Origin: JAGLRQ01 sp965369805
GTDB taxonomy: Bacteria > Auribacterota > UBA6266
Assembly (NCBI GenBank): GCA_965369805.1
Contig: CBDURG010000021.1
Span: forward strand, 1 to 20,796
Direction: 5' to 3'
Length of the DNA stretch: 20,796 nucleotides
Shown in pieces: positions 13,328-20,796 of the stretch. Position 1 is the first letter of the stretch, and every line of letters begins with the position of its first letter. A model generated the notes under the pieces. That model saw only the letters and a program-made list of their open reading frames with translations, was not told the origin of the DNA and searched no databases. The position numbers were made by a program, and so were the translations under genes.

Positions 13328-13684
13328 ATGCCACGGGCAACTAATGCGCCTGCTACTAAAAAAAGGCATAAAAGGGTTTTAAAACGTGCGAAGGGGTTTG
13401 TGGGGGGGCGAAGTAAGCTCTTCAGAACAGCAAACGAGTCTGTTAAAAGGGCCCGGAAGTTTGCCTTTAGAGATAGAAAAGTGAAGAAGAGACAGTTCCG
13501 ATCTTTGTGGATTGTGAGAATTTCTGCGGCGGTGAAACAGGCTGGCCTTTCATACAGCAAGTTTATAGCCGGTTTAACGAAAGCCAGTGTTGGCCTGGAC
13601 AGAAAGATTCTTTCGGATATCGCGGTAAGTGATGAGAAAACTTTCAAAGAAATTGTTGAGACGGCAAAGAGCAGTTTAAAATAG
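13328..13684 (+). CDS. rplT: 50S ribosomal protein L20
   Basis: The 118-residue protein (MPRATNAPATKKRHKRVLKR) has the long basic N-terminal extension that threads into 23S rRNA, the conserved RDRKVKKRQFRSLWIVRISAA, and a C-terminal globular part starting near GLSYSKFIAGL. It is needed early in 50S assembly and represses its own operon in E. coli and Bacillus; no pseudoknot operator was recognised here. GGAGGGG (13314-13320) precedes ATG 13328. A 202-base leader separates it from pheS. Confidence 0.97.
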   Translation: MPRATNAPATKKRHKRVLKRAKGFVGGRSKLFRTANESVKRARKFAFRDRKVKKRQFRSLWIVRISAAVKQAGLSYSKFIAGLTKASVGLDRKILSDIAVSDEKTFKEIVETAKSSLK

Positions 13685-13886
13685 TTTCTCTTAATTCTGT
13701 GTTCGGGTTTGAAAACAATGGCTATAGCAAGTAGTTTAATTATAGATTCATCAGGAATTTTGGCGACAGGAGATCTTGAAATTATCAGTTCTGCGGATAT
13801 TTGATACTTTTTCCTGATGCGCTGAGGAGCCGTTGGTTTTTATATCCGGGTTCGGTAACCCCTGTTGGGGTTAAGGAGCCTGAAAT
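13685..13886 (+). promoter_or_regulatory. Structured leader before pheS with two competing hairpins
   Basis: CATCAGGAA (13749-13757) pairs perfectly with TTCCTGATG (13811-13819). Just before the gene, GGGTT (13848-13852) can pair with AACCC (13857-13861), or TAACCCC (13856-13862) can pair with GGGGTTA (13867-13873). The two hairpins share bases and exclude each other. The second abuts and partly covers the Shine-Dalgarno AAGGAG (13873-13878), eight bases before ATG 13887. A short reading TTG 13833 to TAA 13874 follows GAGGAG, has two Phe codons in 13 and stops in that AAGGAG; its spacing is poor. A weak promoter-like TTGAAA-17-TAGTTT lies at 13709-13737. Control of pheST is plausible, not shown. 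Confidence 0.4.
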
Positions 13887-14909
13887 ATGAGTAATAATAT
13901 CAACAGTATCAAAGAAGAAGCCCTTCAAGAAATTACAAAAGCTGAGACTCTTAATCAACTTGAAGCAGCCAGAATAAAGTTTCTTGGAAGAAAGGGCAAA
14001 GTTTCAGGTTTACTCGAGAAAATGAAGAAATTGATTCCCGATGAAAAACCTCTCTTCGGGAAACAGGTAAATTCCTTAAAAGTTTCAATTCAGGCTGGTA
14101 TTGCCGAGGCAAAAAAATCTCTGGAGCAAAAAGGCGAAAGACTTTGTTCATCCGCTGATAAAATAGATATTACTCTTCCGGGGCTTAAAAGAAAATTAGG
14201 AACGGTTCATCCGATAACTCAAACCATAGAAGATGTGGTGGCAATCTTCAGGGATATGGGTTTTTCTTTCGCTGACGGCCCCGATATAGAAACAGAATTC
14301 TATTATTTTGATGCTCTTAACACTCCAGCAGATCATCCTTCAAGAGATATACAGGATACTTTTTACCTTGAAAATGGAAGCCTTTTGAGGACCCAGACTT
14401 CACCCGTTCAGATAAGAGTAATGATGAGCAAAAAGCCTCCTATCCAAATAATTGCTCCCGGCAGAGTTTACAGGAATGATACTCCCGATGCTACTCATGG
14501 ACATACCTTTCACCAGATTGAAGGATTATATGTTGATAAAAATGTTTCTTTTTCTGATCTTAAAGGAGTTTTGCACAGTTGTGCCAGGCAGCTTATGGGT
14601 AAAGATGTAAAAATAAGATTTAGGCCTCATTTTTTCCCGTTTACGGAACCGAGTGTGGAATATGATTTTTCCTGTGTAATGTGTAGGGGAAAGGGATGTA
14701 AAATTTGTAAGAATTCGGGATGGATTGAAATTTCCGGGGCGGGAATGGTAGATCCCAGAGTTTATGAAAAGGTTGGATACGACCCCGAAAAATATTCAGG
14801 ATATGCTTTTGGCCTGGGAATTGAAAGAATAGCCATGATTAAATACGGTATAGATGATTTAAGATTGTTTTATGAAAATGATGAGAGGTTTTTAAATCAG
14901 TTCGCATGA
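13887..14909 (+). CDS. pheS: Phenylalanyl-tRNA synthetase alpha subunit
   Basis: PheS is the catalytic subunit of the alpha2beta2 enzyme that charges tRNA-Phe. The 340-residue protein has an N-terminal coiled-coil arm (about 1-90) that contacts tRNA, and a class II core with motif 2 GRVYRNDTPDATHGHTFHQ (192-210) and motif 3 GLGIERIAM (309-317). Cys263, 266, 271 and 274 form CVMCRGKGCKIC, a cysteine cluster common in bacterial PheS. Length and motifs are normal. ATG 13887 is eight bases after AAGGAG. Its stop overlaps the pheT start (ATGA), ensuring matched subunit synthesis. Confidence 0.97.
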   Translation: MSNNINSIKEEALQEITKAETLNQLEAARIKFLGRKGKVSGLLEKMKKLIPDEKPLFGKQVNSLKVSIQAGIAEAKKSLEQKGERLCSSADKIDITLPGLKRKLGTVHPITQTIEDVVAIFRDMGFSFADGPDIETEFYYFDALNTPADHPSRDIQDTFYLENGSLLRTQTSPVQIRVMMSKKPPIQIIAPGRVYRNDTPDATHGHTFHQIEGLYVDKNVSFSDLKGVLHSCARQLMGKDVKIRFRPHFFPFTEPSVEYDFSCVMCRGKGCKICKNSGWIEISGAGMVDPRVYEKVGYDPEKYSGYAFGLGIERIAMIKYGIDDLRLFYENDERFLNQFA

Positions 14910-17299
14910 AAGTATCTTATAAACAGCTGAAACAATATGTGGACATAGGCCTTTGTCCGGATGAGGTAAGAAACCTTCTTACCATGTCCGGGACAGAGGT
15001 GGAGAGTGTTCAGGAACCGCCGAATCTTGATGGCCTGCTGGTCGCGGAAATAATTGAGATTAAGAAACATCCCAACGCTGATAAACTTTCGCTTTGCCGG
15101 GTTAATACCGGGGAAAAAGAGATAATTGTTGTTTGCGGCGCTAAAAATATGAAGGAAAAAGATAAGGTGGTTTTCGCGTCTGCCGGTATGCTTTTGCCGA
15201 ACGGTGTGAAACTTAAAAAAGCTAAAATACGCGGTATTGAATCTGCGGGCATGCTTTGCGCTGAAGATGAACTGGCCCTTGGCAATGATCACGCGGGGAT
15301 TATTATACTTAAACCTGATGCTGTGCCGGGAAAACCTGCTAAAGATTATCTGGATCTGGATGTTATTTTTGACTTTGAAATAACCCCCAACAGGCCTGAC
15401 TGCCTTAGCATTTTAGGGATAGCCAGGGAAATTTCAGCTGTTGCCGGGAAAAAGCTGAAACGCTTAAAAATCAGCGTTTCTGAAATTGCGAAGGATGCGT
15501 CATCGGAGGCTTTCGTTAAGATAGATGACAGAGAGAAATGTCCTTTCTATACAGCCAGGGTGATAGAAGGGGTGAGAATTAAAACCTCCCCTTTATGGCT
15601 TCAGGATGAGTTGAAAAAAGCAGGTATAAGGCCGGTTAATAATATTGTGGATGTTACAAATTATGTTCTTGTAAACCTTGGACAGCCTCTCCATGCTTTC
15701 GACCTTGACCTTCTGGAAGGGAAACAGATTGTTGTAAGGACGGCAAAAAAAGGCGAGAAAATTGTTTCGATTGATGGCGTTGAACGGAAATTAAGCGAAG
15801 ACATGCTGGTAATTGCCGACAAAAAAAGGCCCGTTGCGATAGCGGGTGTTATGGGCGGCAAGAATACCGAGATAGGCGAAGGAACATTAAATATTTTGCT
15901 TGAAAGCGCGTATTTTAACCCGGTAAGCATAAGAAGAACTTCAAAGAAGCTTAATCTCTCTTCAGAATCTTCTTACAGGTTTGAAAGGGGTGCTGACAGA
16001 GCAATGGTTGTGAAAGCTCTTGATAAAGCCGCTCAAATGATTTCTGAATTAGCGGAGGGTAAAGTTTTAAAGGGTATTCTTTCCGAGGGTGAAGAGTTTG
16101 GGGAGAAAAGGGTCCTTAAATGTAAGATTCAAAAAGCTAATGATCTTCTGGGAACCAACCTTTCAATCAGCGAGATTTCGGATATTTTTAAAAGGCTTGG
16201 CTTGAAAGTTTTAAAGGAGGGAACGGAACATATTGAAGTTGATATTCCTTCTTCTAGAGTTGACCTTTTCCACGAAGCGGATCTTATCGAAGAGATAGCA
16301 AGAATTTACGGCTATGAGTCAATAGAAGAATTAATGCCGGAATTCAGGGTTGTGGATGAAGGCAGTTATAATAAAACAGATTTGCTTAAAAGAATAACTT
16401 CTGTAGTAAGGGCCGGAGGCTGTTCTGAAATCATGTCATTTAGCTTCATAGGAAAAAGTGAATTGAGTGACACGGGTTTTGAAGAGAAAAAAGCTGTAAA
16501 AATTCGAAATCCTCAGAGTGAAGAACTGGCTTATATGAGAACCGCTCTTTTTTCTGGGATGATGAAAGCTTTGAGCTATAACATTAACAGGGGAAGCAAA
16601 GATGCGGGGTTTTATGAGCTGGGAAGAATATTTCTTAATGCCAGGGAGCCTGATGCTGGTTTTCGCGAGATTTTAACATTGGGGATTATAACAACAGGTT
16701 CCAGATATGAAAGTAAGTGGATTGAAGGATCAGTAAACGTAGATTTTTTCGATTTAAAAGGCATGGTTGAAAATGTTCTTCAATCGGTTGGAATTAATGA
16801 GTATTCTTTTGTTTTCTGCGATTCCGGGACTTTTAACAGTGGTAAATCAGCTTACATAAAAATCGGCAACCAGTTTATAGGGTCTTTAGGCGAATTAAGT
16901 TCAGGCCTGTGTCGGAAGTATGACATAGAGCAGAAAGTTTATTATTGTGAAGTTGATGTTGATGAACTTATTAAAAAAGGTAGCTTTGTAAAGAAATGTG
17001 TTCCTGTGTCGAAATATCCATCGGTAAAAAGAGACATAGCATTGATTCTTGACGAGGAGATTACATACAATGAAGTTCTTGAAATTGCTCGTAAGGATAG
17101 GCCGGATGTTGTAGAATCAATTGAGCTTTTTGATTTGTATCGCGGAAAACCAATACCTGGGAACAAAAAAAGCGTGGGTATTTCTATCACTTACAGATCA
17201 AGAATTTCAACACTGACAGATAAGGAGGTAGATGAGTTACACAAAAAATTAATCAAAGGGTGGACATCCAGCTTGAAATGCAGCATAAGGGATTATTAA
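14906..17299 (+). CDS. pheT: Phenylalanyl-tRNA synthetase beta subunit
   Basis: PheT is the editing and tRNA-binding subunit. The 797-residue protein has the standard order: N-terminal domain, EMAP/OB-like tRNA-binding domain (about 39-150, with HPNADKLSLCRVNTG), B3/B4 editing domain (about 205-375, with PVNNIVDVTNYVLVNLGQPLHAFD), B5 domain (about 400-470), a catalytic-like core, and an FDX-ACB anticodon-binding domain from about residue 700 (SKYPSVKRDIALILDE). Length is normal. It overlaps pheS by four bases. zapA follows after 54 bases, as in several bacteria where zapA is downstream of pheT. Confidence 0.97.
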   Translation: MKVSYKQLKQYVDIGLCPDEVRNLLTMSGTEVESVQEPPNLDGLLVAEIIEIKKHPNADKLSLCRVNTGEKEIIVVCGAKNMKEKDKVVFASAGMLLPNGVKLKKAKIRGIESAGMLCAEDELALGNDHAGIIILKPDAVPGKPAKDYLDLDVIFDFEITPNRPDCLSILGIAREISAVAGKKLKRLKISVSEIAKDASSEAFVKIDDREKCPFYTARVIEGVRIKTSPLWLQDELKKAGIRPVNNIVDVTNYVLVNLGQPLHAFDLDLLEGKQIVVRTAKKGEKIVSIDGVERKLSEDMLVIADKKRPVAIAGVMGGKNTEIGEGTLNILLESAYFNPVSIRRTSKKLNLSSESSYRFERGADRAMVVKALDKAAQMISELAEGKVLKGILSEGEEFGEKRVLKCKIQKANDLLGTNLSISEISDIFKRLGLKVLKEGTEHIEVDIPSSRVDLFHEADLIEEIARIYGYESIEELMPEFRVVDEGSYNKTDLLKRITSVVRAGGCSEIMSFSFIGKSELSDTGFEEKKAVKIRNPQSEELAYMRTALFSGMMKALSYNINRGSKDAGFYELGRIFLNAREPDAGFREILTLGIITTGSRYESKWIEGSVNVDFFDLKGMVENVLQSVGINEYSFVFCDSGTFNSGKSAYIKIGNQFIGSLGELSSGLCRKYDIEQKVYYCEVDVDELIKKGSFVKKCVPVSKYPSVKRDIALILDEEITYNEVLEIARKDRPDVVESIELFDLYRGKPIPGNKKSVGISITYRSRISTLTDKEVDELHKKLIKGWTSSLKCSIRDY

Positions 17300-17353
17300 T
17301 ATCTCTCCCGGGGGTGTTGCCTTGAGTTTCCACTGATAATTGGAGAGAGTAAT

Positions 17354-17629
17354 TTGAGCAGCGAACCAGTAAAAGTTAAAATTTATGGGGCGGAGTATCC
17401 CGTCGTAGGGGATATTGACGAAGATCACATTGTTAAGGTAGCTTCGGTTGTAGATAAAAAAATGACCGAACTTGCTAAGGGAAGTCCTGGAATACCTGTA
17501 GCTAAACTGGCTATTTTAGCCTGTTTAAATTTTGTTGATATGCTTATGAAAAACGATAGGAAATTTAAAGAGGCGGAAGAAAAGGTAAACAGGATAATCA
17601 CCATTGTTGATTCAGAAATTCAGAAATGA
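17354..17629 (+). CDS. zapA: Cell division protein ZapA-like
   Basis: The 91-residue protein (SSEPVKVKIYGAEYPVVGD) matches ZapA, which bundles FtsZ filaments at the division site. It has an N-terminal beta segment for FtsZ contact and a C-terminal helix (about 45-91, NFVDMLMKNDRKFKEAEEKV) for coiled-coil tetramerisation. TTG 17354 is chosen because GGAG (17342-17345) lies eight bases upstream and no ATG or GTG is better placed. It sits between pheT and the 6S RNA gene; zapA next to ssrS is also the E. coli order. Confidence 0.85.
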   Translation: MSSEPVKVKIYGAEYPVVGDIDEDHIVKVASVVDKKMTELAKGSPGIPVAKLAILACLNFVDMLMKNDRKFKEAEEKVNRIITIVDSEIQK

Positions 17630-17633
17630 TTTC

Positions 17634-17662
17634 TTGAAAAACTTCTTAACTTGTGATAGAAT
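17634..17662 (+). promoter_or_regulatory. Sigma70 promoter for 6S RNA
   Basis: TTGAAA (17634-17639) and TAGAAT (17657-17662) are 17 bases apart, with TG one base before the -10 box (extended -10). The predicted start is near 17669-17670, a few bases before the 6S closing stem. Confidence 0.65.
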
Positions 17663-17669
17663 TAAAAAT

Positions 17670-17852
17670 AAGAGAAAATAAAAAAAGCCCTGCGTTGTTC
17701 GAGCTGTAGCATATTACTCTTTGAGCCAACATTTTTTATTGGGGGCTCGGGCTTCAAGTCCGGAATGTAGCAAACATGAAAGCTTGAGAGAGTACCCACT
17801 TGTTGAGTTATGGACCAAAGAGATGCTACTCACGGCAAATGTGGGGTTTTTT
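17670..17852 (+). ncRNA. ssrS: 6S RNA
   Basis: 6S RNA mimics an open promoter and sequesters sigma70-RNA polymerase in stationary phase. The region folds as a long interrupted hairpin. The closing stem pairs AAAAAGCCCTGCGTT (about 17682-17696) with AATGTGGGGTTTTTT (about 17838-17852), with several G-U pairs. Next come GTAGCAT (17706-17712) with ATGCTAC (17823-17829), and CTCTTTG (17717-17723) with CAAAGAG (17816-17822), leaving a large central region. The length is about 183 bases, close to the E. coli RNA. Position supports the call: downstream of zapA and upstream of a 5-formyltetrahydrofolate cyclo-ligase gene, the classical neighbours, but here with rarA between. The U-run at the 3' end may help termination. 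Confidence 0.75.
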
Positions 17853-17870
17853 GTGTGATTCCATTTTTCC

Positions 17871-19187
17871 ATGGAATTATTTGACGCTGAAAGCAAAAAT
17901 AGAATGGATAAAGCAAGGCCGCTTGCGGATAGGTTGAGGCCTGGCATTCTTGAAGAGATTGTTGGACAGGAGCATCTAATCGCGAAGGGTAAGCTATTGT
18001 GGCGTGCCATTAAGTCTGACAATTTCACCTCCATTATTCTCTTTGGCCCTCCCGGTTGTGGTAAAACCGCGCTAGGTCTTGTTATCGCAAATACGACGAA
18101 AAGGCATTTTTACTATCTGAATGCGGTAACCGCGAATGTAAAAGATATAAGAAAAATTGTGACAGAAGCCAAGAGTCGTCTTTCTGACGAAGGGAAAAAG
18201 ACGGTTCTTTTTATAGATGAGATACACAGGTTTAATAAAGCCCAGCAGGACGCGTTGCTGCCTGATGTTGAACGGGGCGTGATTTCTGTAGTAGGGGCAA
18301 CAGTTATGAACCCGTTCTTTTCGGTTATTCCGCCCCTGCTTTCAAGGTCTTTGATATTTGAACTGAAAAAACTTGAGAAAGAGGAAATCAAAAAGATTAT
18401 AAGAAAAGCCCTGGAAGATAAGGAAAGGGGTTTTGGGAAAATAAAAGTTGAAATAATACCAGGTAATATTGAATTCATTTCACGGGTAAGCGGTGGTGAC
18501 GCAAGAAAAGCCCTTAATGCTCTTGAGATGGCTGTTTTGACCACTGAGCCGAAAAACGGTGTGGTAAACATAACCCGTGAGGTTATTGAGGATTCAGTTC
18601 AAAAGAAACAGGTGATTTATGACTCAACGGGGGATGGCCATTATGATACTGCCTCGGCATTCATTAAGAGTATGAGGGGAAGTGATCCCGACGCGTCGGT
18701 TTACTGGCTTGCAAAGATGCTGTACGCAGGAGAAGATCCTATGTTTATTGCCCGGAGAATGGTTATTTGCGCGAGTGAGGATGTTGGCAACGCTGATCCT
18801 ATGGCTCTTGTGGTTGCTCAGGCAGCGGCTGATGCTGTGAATTTTGTAGGCATGCCCGAAGCGAAGATAATTCTTTCGCAGGTGGCCGTATATATTGCGG
18901 TTGCTTCCAAGAGTAATGCGTCGTATAAAGCGATATCCGCGGCGTGGGCTGATATTGAAAAAGGGGAAGTAATGGAAGTTCCCATGCACATTAAGGACTC
19001 AAGCTATAAATCCGCGAAGACAATCGGGAGAGGAGTGGAGTATAAGTATCCTCATAATTTTCCCGGCAATTATGTAAAACAGAGATATTTACCGAAGGAT
19101 AAGAGATATTACTATCCTTCGGATAACGGAGATGAGAAACAAATTGCTGAGCGGTTAAAAAATTGGAGAAGAAAATCAAAAGACTGA
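17871..19187 (+). CDS. rarA: Replication-associated recombination protein RarA (MgsA), AAA+ ATPase
   Basis: RarA is a clamp-loader-like AAA+ ATPase that acts at stalled replication forks. The 438-residue protein has the family opening PLADRLRPGILEEIVGQEHLI (17-37), Walker A GPPGCGKT (59-66), Walker B VLFIDEIHRF (112-121), the sensor region VGATVMNPFFSV, SGGDARKALNALE, and the RarA-type C-terminal tetramerisation region with CASEDVGNADP and YKYPHNFPGNYVKQRYLP. It starts at ATG 17871, about 18 bases after the 6S RNA end, with no clear Shine-Dalgarno site or promoter. It may be expressed by read-through of the 6S transcript. Its end overlaps the next gene by 25 bases. Confidence 0.93.
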   Translation: MELFDAESKNRMDKARPLADRLRPGILEEIVGQEHLIAKGKLLWRAIKSDNFTSIILFGPPGCGKTALGLVIANTTKRHFYYLNAVTANVKDIRKIVTEAKSRLSDEGKKTVLFIDEIHRFNKAQQDALLPDVERGVISVVGATVMNPFFSVIPPLLSRSLIFELKKLEKEEIKKIIRKALEDKERGFGKIKVEIIPGNIEFISRVSGGDARKALNALEMAVLTTEPKNGVVNITREVIEDSVQKKQVIYDSTGDGHYDTASAFIKSMRGSDPDASVYWLAKMLYAGEDPMFIARRMVICASEDVGNADPMALVVAQAAADAVNFVGMPEAKIILSQVAVYIAVASKSNASYKAISAAWADIEKGEVMEVPMHIKDSSYKSAKTIGRGVEYKYPHNFPGNYVKQRYLPKDKRYYYPSDNGDEKQIAERLKNWRRKSKD

Positions 19188-19780
19188 GGAATTGGATTTC
19201 CGGCCTTAAAACGAAATTACCATTAGATAGAGAGAAAGCTTCCGCGTTAGTGGCCGGGAAGCTTGAAAATAATGAGTTTTTTCTCTCGGCAAAGAGGGTT
19301 CTTTTGTTTTATGGATTGGATGACGAAATGGATACAAGGAAGATAATCCAGAATGCTTGGGCTAAAGGAAAGATTGTATATCTTCCAAGGTGCAATAAGA
19401 AAGAAGAATTATTTACTATAGGACGGGTTAATTTCTTGGGAGAGCTTGAGAAATCATCTTATGGCATAATGGAGCCGAAACAGGATATATGCGGAGATTA
19501 TTCCGTAGAGGATCTTGATCTTGTTATTCTTCCGGGAGTTGTTTTTGACACAAAAGGCAACAGGATAGGAAGAGGAAAGGGTTATTACGATAAGTTTTTA
19601 AAAAAGACAGGAAAGAATACAAAAAGAATCGGAGTCGCGTTTGATTTTCAGGTTTTGGAAGATGTGTCCGGAAGAAAGCACGATGAACCTGTAGATGTTG
19701 TTGTTACCGAGAAGAGAATAATTGAGACGAAAGAGAAAATCAAAAATACAAATAAAAGATGTAAAAACAAGAAAAGATGA
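19163..19780 (+). CDS. 5-formyltetrahydrofolate cyclo-ligase (YgfA/FAU family)
   Basis: The enzyme uses ATP to convert 5-formyltetrahydrofolate to 5,10-methenyltetrahydrofolate, returning a storage form to one-carbon metabolism. The 205-residue protein has the signature GNRIGRGKGYYDKFL (132-146) preceded by DLVILPGVVFD, and a C-terminal RIGVAFDFQVLEDV...HDEPVDVVVTE block. The likely start is TTG 19163, 25 bases inside the end of rarA; no Shine-Dalgarno site is obvious, so expression probably depends on coupling to rarA. It ends in a very basic tail (KNTNKRCKNKKR), longer than typical. Synteny with 6S RNA matches the E. coli ssrS-ygfA pair. Confidence 0.88.
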   Translation: MEKKIKRLRNWISGLKTKLPLDREKASALVAGKLENNEFFLSAKRVLLFYGLDDEMDTRKIIQNAWAKGKIVYLPRCNKKEELFTIGRVNFLGELEKSSYGIMEPKQDICGDYSVEDLDLVILPGVVFDTKGNRIGRGKGYYDKFLKKTGKNTKRIGVAFDFQVLEDVSGRKHDEPVDVVVTEKRIIETKEKIKNTNKRCKNKKR

Positions 19781-19873
19781 GTAGTGAGTAGTGTTTTGTC
19801 AATTCATACCACGTGGTTGAAAAAAATGTTTCTTAAACGATTCACTAGATACTAAAGATATGGAGGTGTAATA

Positions 19874-20796
19874 ATGATTGAGTTAATAAAGGAACAGTTA
19901 TTAGGGTTTTTTCTTCTTTTTTCTGTTCTTTTTGTTCTCGGCTTTGTCCTGAGAATGATATTAGCAAAGTTTAAAAAGAATAGTGTTGAACAGCAGGCAA
20001 AGAAAATAATCTCTGAAGCTGAAAGAGAAGCGAATACAAAGAGAAAAGAGGCAAGTGTTGAATCCAGGGAAGAAATGCACAGAGCTATGACCGAGTTCGA
20101 AAAAGAGACAAAAGAAAGAAGGCAGGAACTTCTTGCTCTGGAAAAAAGAGTGCTGCAAAAGGAAGAAAACCTTGACAGGAAAGTTGATTTTATCGATAAG
20201 AAAGATACAGAGGTTAAAAGAAAAGAGCAATCAATTAACGACAAGGAGCTTCATGTAAAAGAACGCGCCGATAAACTGAATTCTATAATTGATCAGCAGA
20301 AAGATAAATTACAGCAGATTTCAGGGTTGAGCAGAGAGGAAGCTAAGAACCTTCTTCTTTCGAGTCTTGAAGATGAAGTGAAACATGAAGCGGCGGCGCT
20401 TATAAGAAGGATTGAAGCGGAAGCGAAAGACAAGGCTGAAAAAGAGGCAAAAAAGATAATAAGTCTTGCAATCCAGAGATCCGCGTCTGATTATGTTTCT
20501 GAGATAACAATATCAACTGTGCCGCTTCCCAATGATGAAATGAAAGGGAGAATAATAGGGCGTGAAGGGAGAAACATACGAGCCATTGAAGCGGCGACAG
20601 GTGTAGATGTGATAATTGATGATACGCCTGAAGCGGTGGTTCTTTCCGGGTTTGATAATACAAGAAAAGAGATTGCGAGGATAGCATTGGAAAGACTTAT
20701 AGCTGATGGAAGAATACATCCGGCCAGGATTGAAGAGGTTGTTGAAAAAGTAAAGAAAGAAGTAAATGAATATATTCGGGAAGCCGGTGAACAGTT
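19874..20796 (+). CDS. rny: Ribonuclease Y, N-terminal part (runs off the window)
   Basis: RNase Y is a membrane-anchored endoribonuclease that starts mRNA decay. The 307 visible codons encode a single N-terminal membrane segment (about residues 9-30, LLGFFLLFSVLFVLGFVL), a long charged coiled coil (about 35-205), and a KH RNA-binding domain with GRIIGREGRNIRAIE (225-239) and its GREG loop at 229-232. The catalytic HD domain should follow beyond 20796. The start ATG 19874 is preceded by GGAGGTG (19862-19868). The 93-base gap before it holds a palindrome ACCACGTGGT (19808-19817) but no clear promoter. Confidence 0.95.
   Translation, partial: MIELIKEQLLGFFLLFSVLFVLGFVLRMILAKFKKNSVEQQAKKIISEAEREANTKRKEASVESREEMHRAMTEFEKETKERRQELLALEKRVLQKEENLDRKVDFIDKKDTEVKRKEQSINDKELHVKERADKLNSIIDQQKDKLQQISGLSREEAKNLLLSSLEDEVKHEAAALIRRIEAEAKDKAEKEAKKIISLAIQRSASDYVSEITISTVPLPNDEMKGRIIGREGRNIRAIEAATGVDVIIDDTPEAVVLSGFDNTRKEIARIALERLIADGRIHPARIEEVVEKVKKEVNEYIREAGEQ

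Overview
The window is a gene-dense, moderately AT-rich bacterial chromosome segment from a diderm (Gram-negative-type) organism. The evidence is LPS-transport genes (lptA, lptB, lptF, lptG) beside an HPr-kinase-type regulatory PTS and RNase Y. The mixture, and the palindromic repeats between genes, remind me of uncultured lineages such as Omnitrophota. That placement is a guess; nothing here proves it.

Layout. Positions 1-861: end of lptA, then lptB, whose reading frame is broken by an in-frame UAA at 631-633. Positions 883-4972: a ribosome-hibernation and regulatory-PTS cluster, hpf-hprK-EIIA(Man-type)-ptsH-ptsI, with no sugar permease. Positions 4989-7696: metK and ahcY, which make S-adenosylmethionine and clear S-adenosylhomocysteine. 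Positions 7704-9832, minus strand: lptG and lptF, whose promoter leaves almost no 5' leader. Positions 9872-10417: repeats, a tRNA-Val(GAC) with an unusual C at position 33, more palindromes and a thrS leader. Positions 10418-17299: the translation block thrS-infC-rpmI-rplT-pheS-pheT. infC starts at AUC, and thrS and pheS have structured leaders. Positions 17354-19780: zapA, 6S RNA, rarA and a 5-formyltetrahydrofolate cyclo-ligase gene. From 19874 the 5' part of rny runs off the end.

How the genes fit together. Most are housekeeping genes in compact operons joined by ATGA stop/start overlaps (hprK/EIIA, ptsH/ptsI, lptF/lptG, pheS/pheT). Seven sigma70-like promoters can be read, each with a 17-bp spacer, upstream of hpf, metK, lptF, the tRNA, thrS, rpmI and 6S RNA.

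No CRISPR array, transposase, phage gene or defence system is visible. The main novelty lies between genes. Two copies of a multi-hairpin element sit near 5.1 and 12.8 kb. A 25-nt sequence at 2.76 kb recurs inverted at 10.05 kb, where it supplies the tRNA promoter's -35 box. Two oppositely oriented copies of a 26-bp palindrome with paired base changes follow the tRNA. Other points to check are the broken lptB, possible anticodon-arm mimicry before thrS, and two mutually exclusive hairpins before pheS.
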